Part shown: piece by piece, positions 1 through 6,206 of the stretch | Layout of the letters: each line of letters starts with the position of its first letter | Position numbering within the stretch: the first letter of the stretch is position 1 | Origin: Actinomycetota bacterium | Lineage (GTDB): Bacteria; Actinomycetota; Acidimicrobiia; Acidimicrobiales; CADCSY01 | DNA length: 12,302 bases | Assembly: GCA_019348335.1 (NCBI GenBank) | Contig: JAHWJR010000029.1 | Coordinates: 2,391 to 14,692, forward strand | Reading direction: 5' to 3' | Translations under genes and position numbers: made by a program | Notes under the pieces: generated by a model | The model's database searches: none | What the model saw: the letters and a program-made list of their open reading frames with translations, nothing else | Told to the model about the DNA's origin: nothing

Positions 1-88
1 CGCCGGACACCGCCCCACCGCCACCGTCCTCAGCAGGCGAGCGGGGCTGCGCCGGTTCGGGCCGTTCCTGCTCCTCCACCGTGGTCAC
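1..88 (-). CDS. N-terminal fragment of a probable ABC sugar permease (runs off the left edge)
   Basis: A reading frame opens at a GTG at 88-86 and stays open for 29 codons to the window edge. A strong Shine-Dalgarno sequence (GGGGAGG, 102-96) lies 7 bases upstream. The visible protein is hydrophilic, rich in Glu, Pro and Gly, with no membrane segment yet. It follows the solute-binding protein gene by 42 bases on the same strand. In carbohydrate (CUT1-type) ABC operons the membrane permeases usually come next, and their N-termini often carry a disordered cytoplasmic tail like this one. The start and ribosome site are seen directly. The permease call rests only on operon position, and any other operon member is possible. 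Confidence 0.5.
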   Translation of the reverse strand, partial: MTTVEEQERPEPAQPRSPAEDGGGGAVSG

Positions 89-130
89 CGCGTCGCCTCC
101 CCGGTCACCCTCGTCCCGCTGCCGCTGCCG

Positions 131-1471
131 CTACCGGAATGCGGCGGCGGCCGCGTCCTCCAGCTGCTGGGTGATGCCGTCGACGTCGGACGGGTTGGAC
201 AAGAAGTCCTGGAACAGCTTGAACAGGCCCCGTCCCGGTGTGCCCCCGAACTCGGACGGCTGGAGGTCCGAGAGGTCGAAGCGGAAGTTCTCCCCCGACT
301 CGACCACGGCGGTGGCGATGTTCCTGGTGATGTCGTCGGGATAGACCTCGGGGTCGAGGTTCTTGTTGGGCGAGAGGAAGCCGCCCCGAGAGGCCCAGGC
401 CTCGGCCGCGGTGGGCGTGGCCAGGAACTCGATCAGGGCTCGGCCGCCCTCGCTGTCCTTCATGAGCACGGCCACGTCGCCGCCACCGACCACCGCCGGC
501 CCCGAGCCCTCGATCTCCGGGAAGTCGTACACGTCGGCGTCGCTGCCGAGCTGGGCGTTGGTGTCGGCACTGATGACCCCGGACACGGCGTCGCTTCCGG
601 ACACCATGGCCGCCTCCGGCGGCTCGGTGAACACCCGGGTGATCGAGGTGTTGAAGTCGTTCTGCAGCGCCGCCTGGGTGCCGCCGGCCAGCAGGGACGG
701 GTCGAAGACGTCGGCCAGGGTTCGCAGGGATTGCTTCACCGACTCGTCGGTCCAGGGGATCTGGTGCTCGGCCAGCTGGTCGTACTTCTCGGGCCCTGCG
801 ACCCGGAGATAGACGTTCTCGAACCAGTCGGTCAGGGTCCAGCCGTCGGCGCCGCCCACGGAGATTGCCGGTACACCGGAGTCGGTGAGGGTCTGGGCGG
901 CGGAGAGGAAGTCCTCGAAGTTCTCGGGGGGCTCCACGCCTGCGTCCTCGAAGGTGCCAGTGTTGTACCAGACCAGCGACTTGTTGGATGCCTTGAACCA
1001 CACGCCGTAGAGCTGGTCGTCGACCGTGCCCAGCTCGCGCCAGATGGGGTCGTAGTTGGCGTCGACGGTCTCCCCCACGAACCCCTCGATGGGCTGGAGC
1101 ACGCCTTGTTCGGTGTAGTCCCGCAGCAGCCCGGGCTGGGGCAGCACGGCCACGTCGGGCGGGCTCCCACCCGAGATGCGCGGTCCCAGGGCAGCGGCGA
1201 TGTCGTCGCCGGTCGACGTGTAGGTCACCGACGCGCCGGTCTGCTCCTCGAAGGCGTCGAGCACGGCACGGAAGCTCTCCTGCTCGCTGCCGGTCCACAC
1301 CGCTGCGACCTCGATCTGGGTTCCGGACAGATCGACATCACCCAGCACCTCCTCAGCATCGGTCCCGCCGCCTCCACCGGCGCCGGTGCCGCTGCCGCCT
1401 CCGCCTCCGCAGGCCGCAGCCAGCAGGGCGAGGATGGCCAGGAGGACGACAGGTCGAAAGCCCTTACGCAT
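131..1471 (-). CDS. Carbohydrate ABC transporter solute-binding lipoprotein
   Basis: This 446-residue extracellular solute-binding protein of the carbohydrate type (MalE/alpha-glucoside-like) would capture a sugar outside the membrane and deliver it to the permease. A basic start (MRKGFR) precedes a hydrophobic stretch at residues 8-20 and a lipobox ending in Cys21 (LAAAC), so the mature protein should be lipid-anchored. A Gly-rich tether follows at about 22-36. The body shows family features: an early hydrophobic strand ending in VWTGSE, the SGGSPPDVAVL segment near 100-110, and a VWFKASNKSLVWYN region. The length is normal for the family. The ATG start at 1471 is supported by AAGGAG at 1482-1477, five bases upstream. 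The ATPase gene lies 10 bases upstream and a putative permease follows. The substrate cannot be read from the sequence; sugar or oligosaccharide is the family expectation. Confidence 0.9.
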   Translation of the reverse strand: MRKGFRPVVLLAILALLAAACGGGGGSGTGAGGGGGTDAEEVLGDVDLSGTQIEVAAVWTGSEQESFRAVLDAFEEQTGASVTYTSTGDDIAAALGPRISGGSPPDVAVLPQPGLLRDYTEQGVLQPIEGFVGETVDANYDPIWRELGTVDDQLYGVWFKASNKSLVWYNTGTFEDAGVEPPENFEDFLSAAQTLTDSGVPAISVGGADGWTLTDWFENVYLRVAGPEKYDQLAEHQIPWTDESVKQSLRTLADVFDPSLLAGGTQAALQNDFNTSITRVFTEPPEAAMVSGSDAVSGVISADTNAQLGSDADVYDFPEIEGSGPAVVGGGDVAVLMKDSEGGRALIEFLATPTAAEAWASRGGFLSPNKNLDPEVYPDDITRNIATAVVESGENFRFDLSDLQPSEFGGTPGRGLFKLFQDFLSNPSDVDGITQQLEDAAAAAFR

Positions 1472-1476
1472 GGATT

Positions 1477-1484
1477 CTCCTTCA
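1477..1484 (-). promoter_or_regulatory. Ribosome-binding site of the binding protein, overlapping the ATPase stop codon
   Basis: Read on the minus strand this is TGAAGGAG. The TGA (1484-1482) ends the ATPase gene and its final A is the first base of AAGGAG, the Shine-Dalgarno sequence of the binding-protein gene (ATG at 1471). A ribosome terminating on the ATPase would sit on this site, which suggests translational coupling. Confidence 0.75.
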
Positions 1485-2723
1485 GGTCTTCGTGGTCGTG
1501 GTCGTGGCCGCCCGGTCCGGGTCGCCCCAGACGGCGAGGCTGCTGTCGATGTCGAAGAAGTGGAGGCGGCCGGTGTCGACCACCAGGTCGATGGAGTCAC
1601 CCTTGGCGGCCCGGGTCCGGGGGCTGACACGTGCGACCATCGCCGTGGTGGCCTTCTCCCCTCGCCGCTCCAGTTGGTCGTCGAGCCCGACGTCGGACGC
1701 CAGCTCACGCGTGTCATCGGTCAGCACGGGCGGGGCCTTGAGGCTGAAGTGGACGTAGGCCTCCGAACCCATCTGCTCGACCAGGTCGACGGTGGCCCGC
1801 AGCCGGCGGTCGTCGGGGTTCTCGCCGGCGCAGGCAGCGTCCTCCATCTCCTCGGGACGGATGCCGAGGACGACCTTGCGACCCTCGTAGGCGGCGAGGG
1901 CAGGCCGGGCAGCAAGTAGCTCGTCGGCGATACGCAGGCGCTGGTCGCCCAGGCACACGAACGTCGCCCCGTTGCTCGTCTCGATCGAAGCCTGGACCAT
2001 GTTCATGGCCGGCGAGCCGATGAAGCCGGCGACAAAGACGTTGTCGGGCCGGTCGTAGAGGACCTGAGGGGCGTCGACCTGTTGCAACAGCCCCTTGCGC
2101 ATCACCGCCACCCGATCGCCCATGGTCATGGCCTCGGTCTGGTCGTGGGTGACGTAGAGCGTCGTGACGTCGAGGTCACGTTGGATGCGGGCGATCTCCG
2201 CCCGCATCTGCACCCGCAGCTTGGCGTCGAGGTTGGACAGGGGCTCGTCCATCAGAAAGGCCTGGGGCTCGCGCACGATGGCCCGGCCCATGGCCACCCG
2301 CTGGCGCTGGCCGCCCGAGAGGTTCCGCGGCTTGCGGTCGAGGAGGTCCTCGAGCCCGAGGATGCGGCCCGCCTCCTCCACCCGCTTGTCGATCTCGGCC
2401 GCCGGCACCTTGCGCAGCTTGAGCCCGAAGCCCATGTTCTCCCGCACGCTGAGGTGGGGGTAGAGGGCGTAGTTCTGGAACACCATGGCGATGTCACGGT
2501 CCTTGGGGGGCACGCCGTTGACCACGCGGTCGCCGATGCGGACCTGGCCCCCGCTGATCTCCTCCAAGCCGGCGACCATCCGCAGCGCGGTGGTCTTGCC
2601 GCAGCCCGAGGGCCCCACCAGGACGATGAACTCACCGTCACCGATCGAGAGATGGAGATCGGCCACGGCCTGGGTGCCGTCCGGGTACACCTTCTCGACG
2701 CCCTCGAGCACGACCTCGGCCAA
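1482..2723 (-). CDS. ABC transporter ATP-binding protein, MalK/UgpC (CUT1) family
   Basis: This 413-residue ATPase would power sugar import with the neighbouring lipoprotein and permease. Its motifs appear in order: Walker A GPSGCGKT (37-44), Q-loop Gln83 in QNYALYPH, signature LSGGQ (135-139), Walker B FLMDE (156-160), D-loop SNLD (163-166) and switch His193 in THDQTEAM. Residues from about 240 form the MalK-type C-terminal regulatory (TOBE/OB-fold) region. The tail ends in TTTTTKT, encoded by alternating ACC/ACG codons. The TTG start at 2723 is chosen because GAGAGGGG lies five bases upstream and the domain begins correctly at [16 protein letters not shown]. The frame is open further upstream, but there it lies antisense to sdhB and has no family similarity. 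Such an ATPase can serve several transporters. Confidence 0.93.
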   Translation of the reverse strand: MAEVVLEGVEKVYPDGTQAVADLHLSIGDGEFIVLVGPSGCGKTTALRMVAGLEEISGGQVRIGDRVVNGVPPKDRDIAMVFQNYALYPHLSVRENMGFGLKLRKVPAAEIDKRVEEAGRILGLEDLLDRKPRNLSGGQRQRVAMGRAIVREPQAFLMDEPLSNLDAKLRVQMRAEIARIQRDLDVTTLYVTHDQTEAMTMGDRVAVMRKGLLQQVDAPQVLYDRPDNVFVAGFIGSPAMNMVQASIETSNGATFVCLGDQRLRIADELLAARPALAAYEGRKVVLGIRPEEMEDAACAGENPDDRRLRATVDLVEQMGSEAYVHFSLKAPPVLTDDTRELASDVGLDDQLERRGEKATTAMVARVSPRTRAAKGDSIDLVVDTGRLHFFDIDSSLAVWGDPDRAATTTTTKT

Positions 2724-2746
2724 CGAGACCCCTCTCTGTCCGTGAG

Positions 2747-2757
2747 GTGGCGGCCAC
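2747..2757. promoter_or_regulatory. Small palindrome at the operon promoter (possible operator)
   Basis: GTGGC-G-GCCAC is a perfect inverted repeat with 5-base arms around one central base. It overlaps the end of the candidate -10 box and the expected transcription start of the sugar ABC operon, which is where a repressor would act. Short GC palindromes are common in such DNA, so it is only a candidate, and no regulator gene is in the window. Confidence 0.25.
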
Positions 2758-2783
2758 TGTACCCAGCGCCGAACCGCCAAAAC
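2756..2783 (-). promoter_or_regulatory. Candidate promoter of the sugar ABC operon
   Basis: On the minus strand, TACAGT (2761-2756) fits the TAnnnT form of a -10 box. A poor -35 match, GTTTTG (2783-2778), lies 16 bases further up. The predicted leader to the TTG start would be about 25-30 bases. Only 79 bases separate this gene from the divergent sdhB, so the operon promoter must be in or near this interval. The -35 match is weak. Confidence 0.3.
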
Positions 2784-2802
2784 GCGCGGCACACTTGCCG
2801 GC

Positions 2803-3522
2803 ATGGACGCGCCGGAGACCCTGACCGTGCACCTTCGGGTGAAGCGGTACAACCCCGAGGTCGACCGGCGCCCGCACTGGCAGGAGCTCACCGTCGAGGG
2901 CCTGGAACCGACCGACCGGGTGCTCGACGTGTTGCACCGGGCCAAGTGGTTCCACGACGGCACGCTCAGCTTTCGGCGCTCGTGCGCCCACGGCGTGTGC
3001 GGTTCCGACGCCATGGTGGTCAACGGCGCCAACGCCCTGGCGTGCCAGGTGCTCCTGTCCGAGGTGGGCACCGACGTCACCGTCGAGGCCATCCGGGGCC
3101 TGCCGGTGATCAAGGACCTGGTCGTGGACATGCGCCCCTTCTTCGCCCAGTACCGCTCGGTGCTGCCGTGGCTGGTGGCCGGTGACGACCCGGGATACCG
3201 CGAGCGGCGCCAGAGCCCCGAGGAGCGAGCTCGCTTCGACGACACCACCAAGTGCATCCTCTGCGCCGCCTGCACCACGTCGTGCCCGGTGTTCTGGGGG
3301 AACTCGGGCTACGTCGGGCCCGCCGCCATCGTGCAGGCCCACCGCTTCTTGTTCGACTCCCGTGACGAGGGCGGCGCCGACCGTCTCGACGTGCTGAACG
3401 AGCGCTCAGGCGTCTGGCGGTGCCGCACCGCCTTCAACTGCACCAACGCCTGCCCCCGGGGCATCAAGGTCACCTCCGCCATCCAAGAGGTGAAGCGGAA
3501 GATCTTCTCGGATCGAGTTTGA
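2803..3522 (+). CDS. sdhB: Succinate dehydrogenase / fumarate reductase iron-sulfur subunit
   Basis: This 239-residue subunit carries electrons from the flavoprotein SdhA to quinone in the inner-membrane succinate dehydrogenase complex. All three clusters can be traced. The [2Fe-2S] ligands are Cys61, Cys66, Asp69 and Cys81; Asp as third ligand also occurs in E. coli SdhB. The [4Fe-4S] ligands are Cys151, Cys154, Cys157 and Cys217. The [3Fe-4S] ligands are Cys161, Cys207 and Cys213. The length is full, and the tail ([11 protein letters not shown]) is typical of actinobacterial SdhB. The ATG at 2803 has no clear Shine-Dalgarno sequence; a leaderless message is possible. Neither sdhA nor the membrane-anchor genes are adjacent: a divergent transporter ATPase lies upstream and an unrelated secreted protein downstream. 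The subunits must be encoded elsewhere, or this is a second copy. Confidence 0.95.
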   Translation: MDAPETLTVHLRVKRYNPEVDRRPHWQELTVEGLEPTDRVLDVLHRAKWFHDGTLSFRRSCAHGVCGSDAMVVNGANALACQVLLSEVGTDVTVEAIRGLPVIKDLVVDMRPFFAQYRSVLPWLVAGDDPGYRERRQSPEERARFDDTTKCILCAACTTSCPVFWGNSGYVGPAAIVQAHRFLFDSRDEGGADRLDVLNERSGVWRCRTAFNCTNACPRGIKVTSAIQEVKRKIFSDRV

Positions 3523-3655
3523 CGATTCGGTTACGGGGGCAAACAAATCAGATTTTTGCCGGATTTTCCTGGTCCCGTTCTGTCACCATGCTGAGCGACG
3601 GGGGACCCACGCTCCGTCATGTTCGCACCACTGAGAGCATGGACGACGGAGCTCG
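3523..3655 (+). promoter_or_regulatory. 133-base intergenic region with an AT-rich patch and a structured leader
   Basis: The first half (about 3538-3570) is clearly richer in A and T than the rest of the window, as expected for a promoter. I find no convincing -35/-10 pair. A weak hairpin, GGCAAA/TTTGCC, spans roughly 3538-3560 and could be a poor terminator for sdhB. The second half can fold: CCATGCT (3586-3592) pairs with AGCATGG (3636-3642), enclosing GAGCG/CGCTC (3593-3597 with 3610-3614). The fold ends six bases before the GGAG ribosome site (3648-3651) of the next gene, so it could affect translation or message stability. No known riboswitch class was recognised. Confidence 0.4.
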
Positions 3656-5308
3656 ATGGCACGAGGAAAAGAGCCGACCCCCCGCCTGGCGCCGCTCGGG
3701 TCGGCACCTGCGCTCGACGAGGCCGGCCAGTTTGCTCCCCGTCGGCTGAGCTCGCTGGCCGCCGCCCGCCGGAGGGCGGCGGCCGGTATCACCGTGGCTG
3801 CCGTGGCGCTGTCGTCGGTGGGGCTCCCAGCCGCCGGCGCCTCCGGCGAACCGGAGGTGATCCGGCTGAGCCGGGTGCCGGCCGCCGCCGCCCAGCTCCA
3901 GGCGCCGGCACCGGAGGGCGAGCCGTCGATCCCCCGCCTCAGCCGGATCCCGGCCGCTCGACTCCAGCCGCCGGCGCCGGAGGGCGAGCCGTCGGTCCCC
4001 CGTCTCAGCCGGATCCCGGCGGCGGCCCAGGTGCGCGACGAGCCAGCCCCCGAGCCGGTTGGCGATCCGCCGGAGGAGCCGGCCGAGCCGGCCGAGCCGG
4101 CCGAGCCGGTCGAGCCGGTCGAGGTGGTACCCGTGGCCAAGCTCTCCGGCCTCAGCCGGCTCCCCACCTCGGTGCCGGCGGGATCGCCCCCGGCCGGCCC
4201 CAACCCCCGCCTGCCCGGCCTCAGCCGGCTGAGCGCCGACCAGGTGCCTCCGGCACCGGCACCTGCTCCGAAAGCCCCGCCCGAGCCGGTGGTCCCAGCC
4301 GACGCCGGCGCCCTCCCGCTGGGGAAGGGGATGTGGCTCTACGTCACCGATCAGGTCGAGGGCGGCAACGTCGATGCCCTCATCGACCGGGCCCGCCACG
4401 TCGGCCTCACCCACATCTACGTCCGTACCGGGTCGTCCAAATCGGGCTTCTACGCCCAGCCCTACCTCGACCAGCTCCTCCAGAAGGCCCACGCCTCGGG
4501 GCTGCGGGTCATCGGGTGGGACTTCCCCTACCTGTACGACGTGGGCGACGACGTGGCCCGGGCCATGGCCGCCATCACCTACACCACCCCTGACGGTCAC
4601 CGCATCGACGGCTTCGCCGCCGACATCGAGACCCGCTCGGAGGGCACCAACCTGACGCCCGAGGGGGCGGGCGCCTACGGGCACCTGCTCCGGGAGGCGG
4701 CGGGGCCCCGCTACCCCCTGGTGGCGGTGATCCCCCGACCCTCGCCCCAGATGCAGCGCATCTTCCCCTACGCAGAGGTGCTGCCGCCCTTCGACGCCGT
4801 GGCGCCCATGACCTACTGGCTCAACCGCCAGCCGGACAGCGACGTGGCCAACGACGTCACCTTCCTGCTCCCGTTCGGCAAGCCGGTGATCCCGGTCGGC
4901 CAGGCCTACGACGGCGCCCCCGAGGGTGGGCGCCCCGGCCCGCCGCCGCCCGACGAGATCGCCCGCTTCCTCGCCGCCGCCGAGGCATCGGGCGCGGTGG
5001 GGGCCTCGTTCTGGTCGTGGCAGCACGCCAGCCAGCCCATCTGGGACACCATCGCCGCCGCACCGCAGTTCCGGTGGGAGGCGCTGGCCCCGGGCGAGCT
5101 GCGGCCCGAGCAGGTCCGGGCCCTGCAGGCCCAGCTCACCAGCCTGGGCCACCCCGTGGCCGCCACGGGCAGCTGGGACGACCTCACGTCGGAGGCGCTG
5201 CGGGCCTACCAGAAACGGGCCCTGCTGCCACAGACCGGTGTGCTCGACCCTGCCACGCTCGACATCCTGCTGCGCCCGTTCGGCCCGCCGATCGGGCCCG
5301 TCACCTGA
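3656..5308 (+). CDS. Secreted TIM-barrel glycosidase-like protein with LSR-motif repeats and a peptidoglycan-binding domain
   Basis: This 550-residue modular protein is probably exported to act at the cell wall. Residues 1-40 are a long, Arg-rich N-terminus; a hydrophobic segment at 41-61 with an AxA-like end near 60-62 looks like a signal peptide or anchor. Residues 64-220 are a Pro/Ala/Glu linker with five copies of an LSR-containing motif (70-77, 94-101, 116-123, 165-172, 188-195) and an EPA/EPV run (141-155). Residues about 224-470 resemble the glycoside-hydrolase-like TIM barrels: GMWLYV, THIYVRTG, GLRVIGWDFPY, GFAADIETR with acidic Asp323 and Glu325, VAPMTYW and GASFWSWQ. Residues about 484-541 match the three-helix peptidoglycan-binding domain 1. 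The ATG at 3656 has GGAG four bases upstream. The substrate is unknown and the catalytic residues are a guess. A purely structural or binding role is also possible. Confidence 0.85.
   Translation: MARGKEPTPRLAPLGSAPALDEAGQFAPRRLSSLAAARRRAAAGITVAAVALSSVGLPAAGASGEPEVIRLSRVPAAAAQLQAPAPEGEPSIPRLSRIPAARLQPPAPEGEPSVPRLSRIPAAAQVRDEPAPEPVGDPPEEPAEPAEPAEPVEPVEVVPVAKLSGLSRLPTSVPAGSPPAGPNPRLPGLSRLSADQVPPAPAPAPKAPPEPVVPADAGALPLGKGMWLYVTDQVEGGNVDALIDRARHVGLTHIYVRTGSSKSGFYAQPYLDQLLQKAHASGLRVIGWDFPYLYDVGDDVARAMAAITYTTPDGHRIDGFAADIETRSEGTNLTPEGAGAYGHLLREAAGPRYPLVAVIPRPSPQMQRIFPYAEVLPPFDAVAPMTYWLNRQPDSDVANDVTFLLPFGKPVIPVGQAYDGAPEGGRPGPPPPDEIARFLAAAEASGAVGASFWSWQHASQPIWDTIAAAPQFRWEALAPGELRPEQVRALQAQLTSLGHPVAATGSWDDLTSEALRAYQKRALLPQTGVLDPATLDILLRPFGPPIGPVT
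3904..4020 (+). repeat. 66-base tandem duplication in the linker of the secreted protein
   Basis: Two near-identical units about 51 bases long (from 3904 and from 3970) are offset by exactly 66 bases, that is 22 codons. Each encodes PEGEPS[IV]PRLSRIPAA. A third, more diverged copy precedes them (GEPEVIRLSRVPAA, residues 64-77). The multiple-of-three offset means copy number can change without breaking the reading frame. Confidence 0.8.
4076..4120 (+). repeat. Five tandem 9-base repeats encoding EPA/EPV
   Basis: Five head-to-tail units of GAGCCGG(C/T)C, in frame, encode three EPA and two EPV triplets in the acidic Pro linker (residues 141-155). This is a coding minisatellite, prone to slippage in steps of three residues. 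Such runs usually form extended, wall-spanning spacers. Confidence 0.85.
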
Positions 5309-6170
5309 CAACTCCCGCCGGCTCCCCGCCGGCGGGCGTGCACCACTCGGCCCAGCCGGCGCCGGACCGGCCGTCGGCCGCCACGTAACGGCACAGGGCG
5401 CGGGCCAGGCGACTGCTGCGCCCCTGCGACCCGTCGACGCGCACAGGAGCGTGGTGGATCGGAGTGGCGGCCAGGGCCAGGGCCAGGGCCGGGTCGCCGA
5501 TCTCGAGGCGGGACGCCGGCAGCAGGCCGTCCTCACCGGGCACGGCCGACGGCGACACACCGTCGCTGGACCAAGTGGTGCCGTCGCGCAGGCGCCCGCT
5601 GCTCGTGCCCCCCGCCGGGCCCCACCAGTCACGCCGGCCCCACGCATGGCTGCGTTGCCCCCACCCCTCGAAGGCGAGGGTCTCGCGCCCGACCAGCACC
5701 TCCCCGTGCACGGCGCACGACAGCGAGTAACCGTCCGTGCGACCCAGGAGCCGGGGGCCGGCGACGGTCTCCCACTCCAGGTCCAAGCCGAGCGGCGTGC
5801 GATCGCCCCGCACCGAGCGGTACGCCTCGGTGGGGTCGTCGAGCCCGACGCCGAACGCCTCCAGGCCCACCGTCCAGTGCTCCAGCGGCGTCTCGCACAC
5901 CGGGTCGGTCCACAGGCCCTCGCTGCGCAGGTCGAGGCCCGGCCCCCGGGGAAGGGCCACGTCGTGGTCGACCACCGTCACCAGCGGGCGGCGGCGACCC
6001 ACCAGAGCGGCCCAGAACCAGGTCACGCCCCGGTTCGGGTGCAGCGCCACCCGCACGTAGCCCCCGAGGTCCCCTGACGGGGAGGCGAAGTCGAAGTCCC
6101 ACGCCTCCTCCCAGAACGAGTCGGGACCGGGCCGGTGCCGGCCCTCGTCGGCGGGCGTCACCTCGTCCAC
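5301..6170 (-). CDS. CrtC-like / tocopherol-cyclase-like lipocalin-fold protein
   Basis: This protein has about 289 residues and no signal peptide or membrane segment. It has the character of the CrtC-like (carotenoid 1,2-hydratase-related, hydroxyneurosporene synthase-type) double-lipocalin families found in actinobacteria. These include small-molecule-binding proteins and enzymes acting on isoprenoids or other lipids. The best-marked segment is at 155-183: HGEVLV, then a GWGQRSHAWGRRDWW block with the His/Trp pattern typical of these families. The N-terminal half has an aromatic strand region (WEEAWDFDF, VTWFWAALVG). The substrate is unknown and enzymatic activity is not certain. The start is uncertain: GTG at 6170 and GTG at 6161 are both possible and neither has a good ribosome site. 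The 3' end overlaps the plus-strand secreted-protein gene by 8 bases (5301-5308). The divergent SCP-2 gene next door supports a lipid-related role. Confidence 0.65.
   Translation of the reverse strand: MDEVTPADEGRHRPGPDSFWEEAWDFDFASPSGDLGGYVRVALHPNRGVTWFWAALVGRRRPLVTVVDHDVALPRGPGLDLRSEGLWTDPVCETPLEHWTVGLEAFGVGLDDPTEAYRSVRGDRTPLGLDLEWETVAGPRLLGRTDGYSLSCAVHGEVLVGRETLAFEGWGQRSHAWGRRDWWGPAGGTSSGRLRDGTTWSSDGVSPSAVPGEDGLLPASRLEIGDPALALALAATPIHHAPVRVDGSQGRSSRLARALCRYVAADGRSGAGWAEWCTPAGGEPAGVVR
5314..5336 (+). terminator. Perfect GC hairpin after the secreted-protein gene, inside the converging gene
   Basis: CCCGCCGGC (5314-5322) and GCCGGCGGG (5328-5336) form a perfect 9-base-pair stem with a 5-base loop. 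It begins five bases after the plus-strand stop codon. No T-run follows, as is common for actinobacterial terminators. It lies within the last codons of the opposite-strand CrtC-like gene, where it encodes the PAGGEPAG tail. Confidence 0.55.
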
Positions 6171-6206
6171 CGCGTCACCGTACCGACGCCTGCGAGGATG
6201 CAGGGC

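Noticed and set aside
81..344. Short plus-strand frame at the left edge
   Set aside because: It runs antisense to the end of the binding-protein gene and the start of the next gene. It is Ser/Arg-rich with no domain.
2724..3278. N-terminal extension of the transporter ATPase frame to 3278
   Set aside because: It is antisense to sdhB, has no family similarity, and the TTG at 2723 has a good ribosome site exactly at the domain start.
3523..3655. c-di-AMP (ydaO) riboswitch or MtrA-type operator before the secreted-protein gene
   Set aside because: The interval is short and I cannot find the conserved riboswitch core. Single GGTTAC- and TGTCAC-like words occur far apart, not as an adjacent pair.
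5469..5490. GCCAGG-type hexamer repeat in the CrtC-like gene
   Set aside because: It simply encodes an alternating Ala-Leu stretch (ALALALAA). It is too short to be a functional repeat.
3617..5647. A 676-codon open frame on the minus strand opposite the secreted protein
   Set aside because: The translation is low-complexity Gly/Arg-rich and spans two unrelated genes and the leader. The plus-strand frame has a signal segment and recognisable domains.
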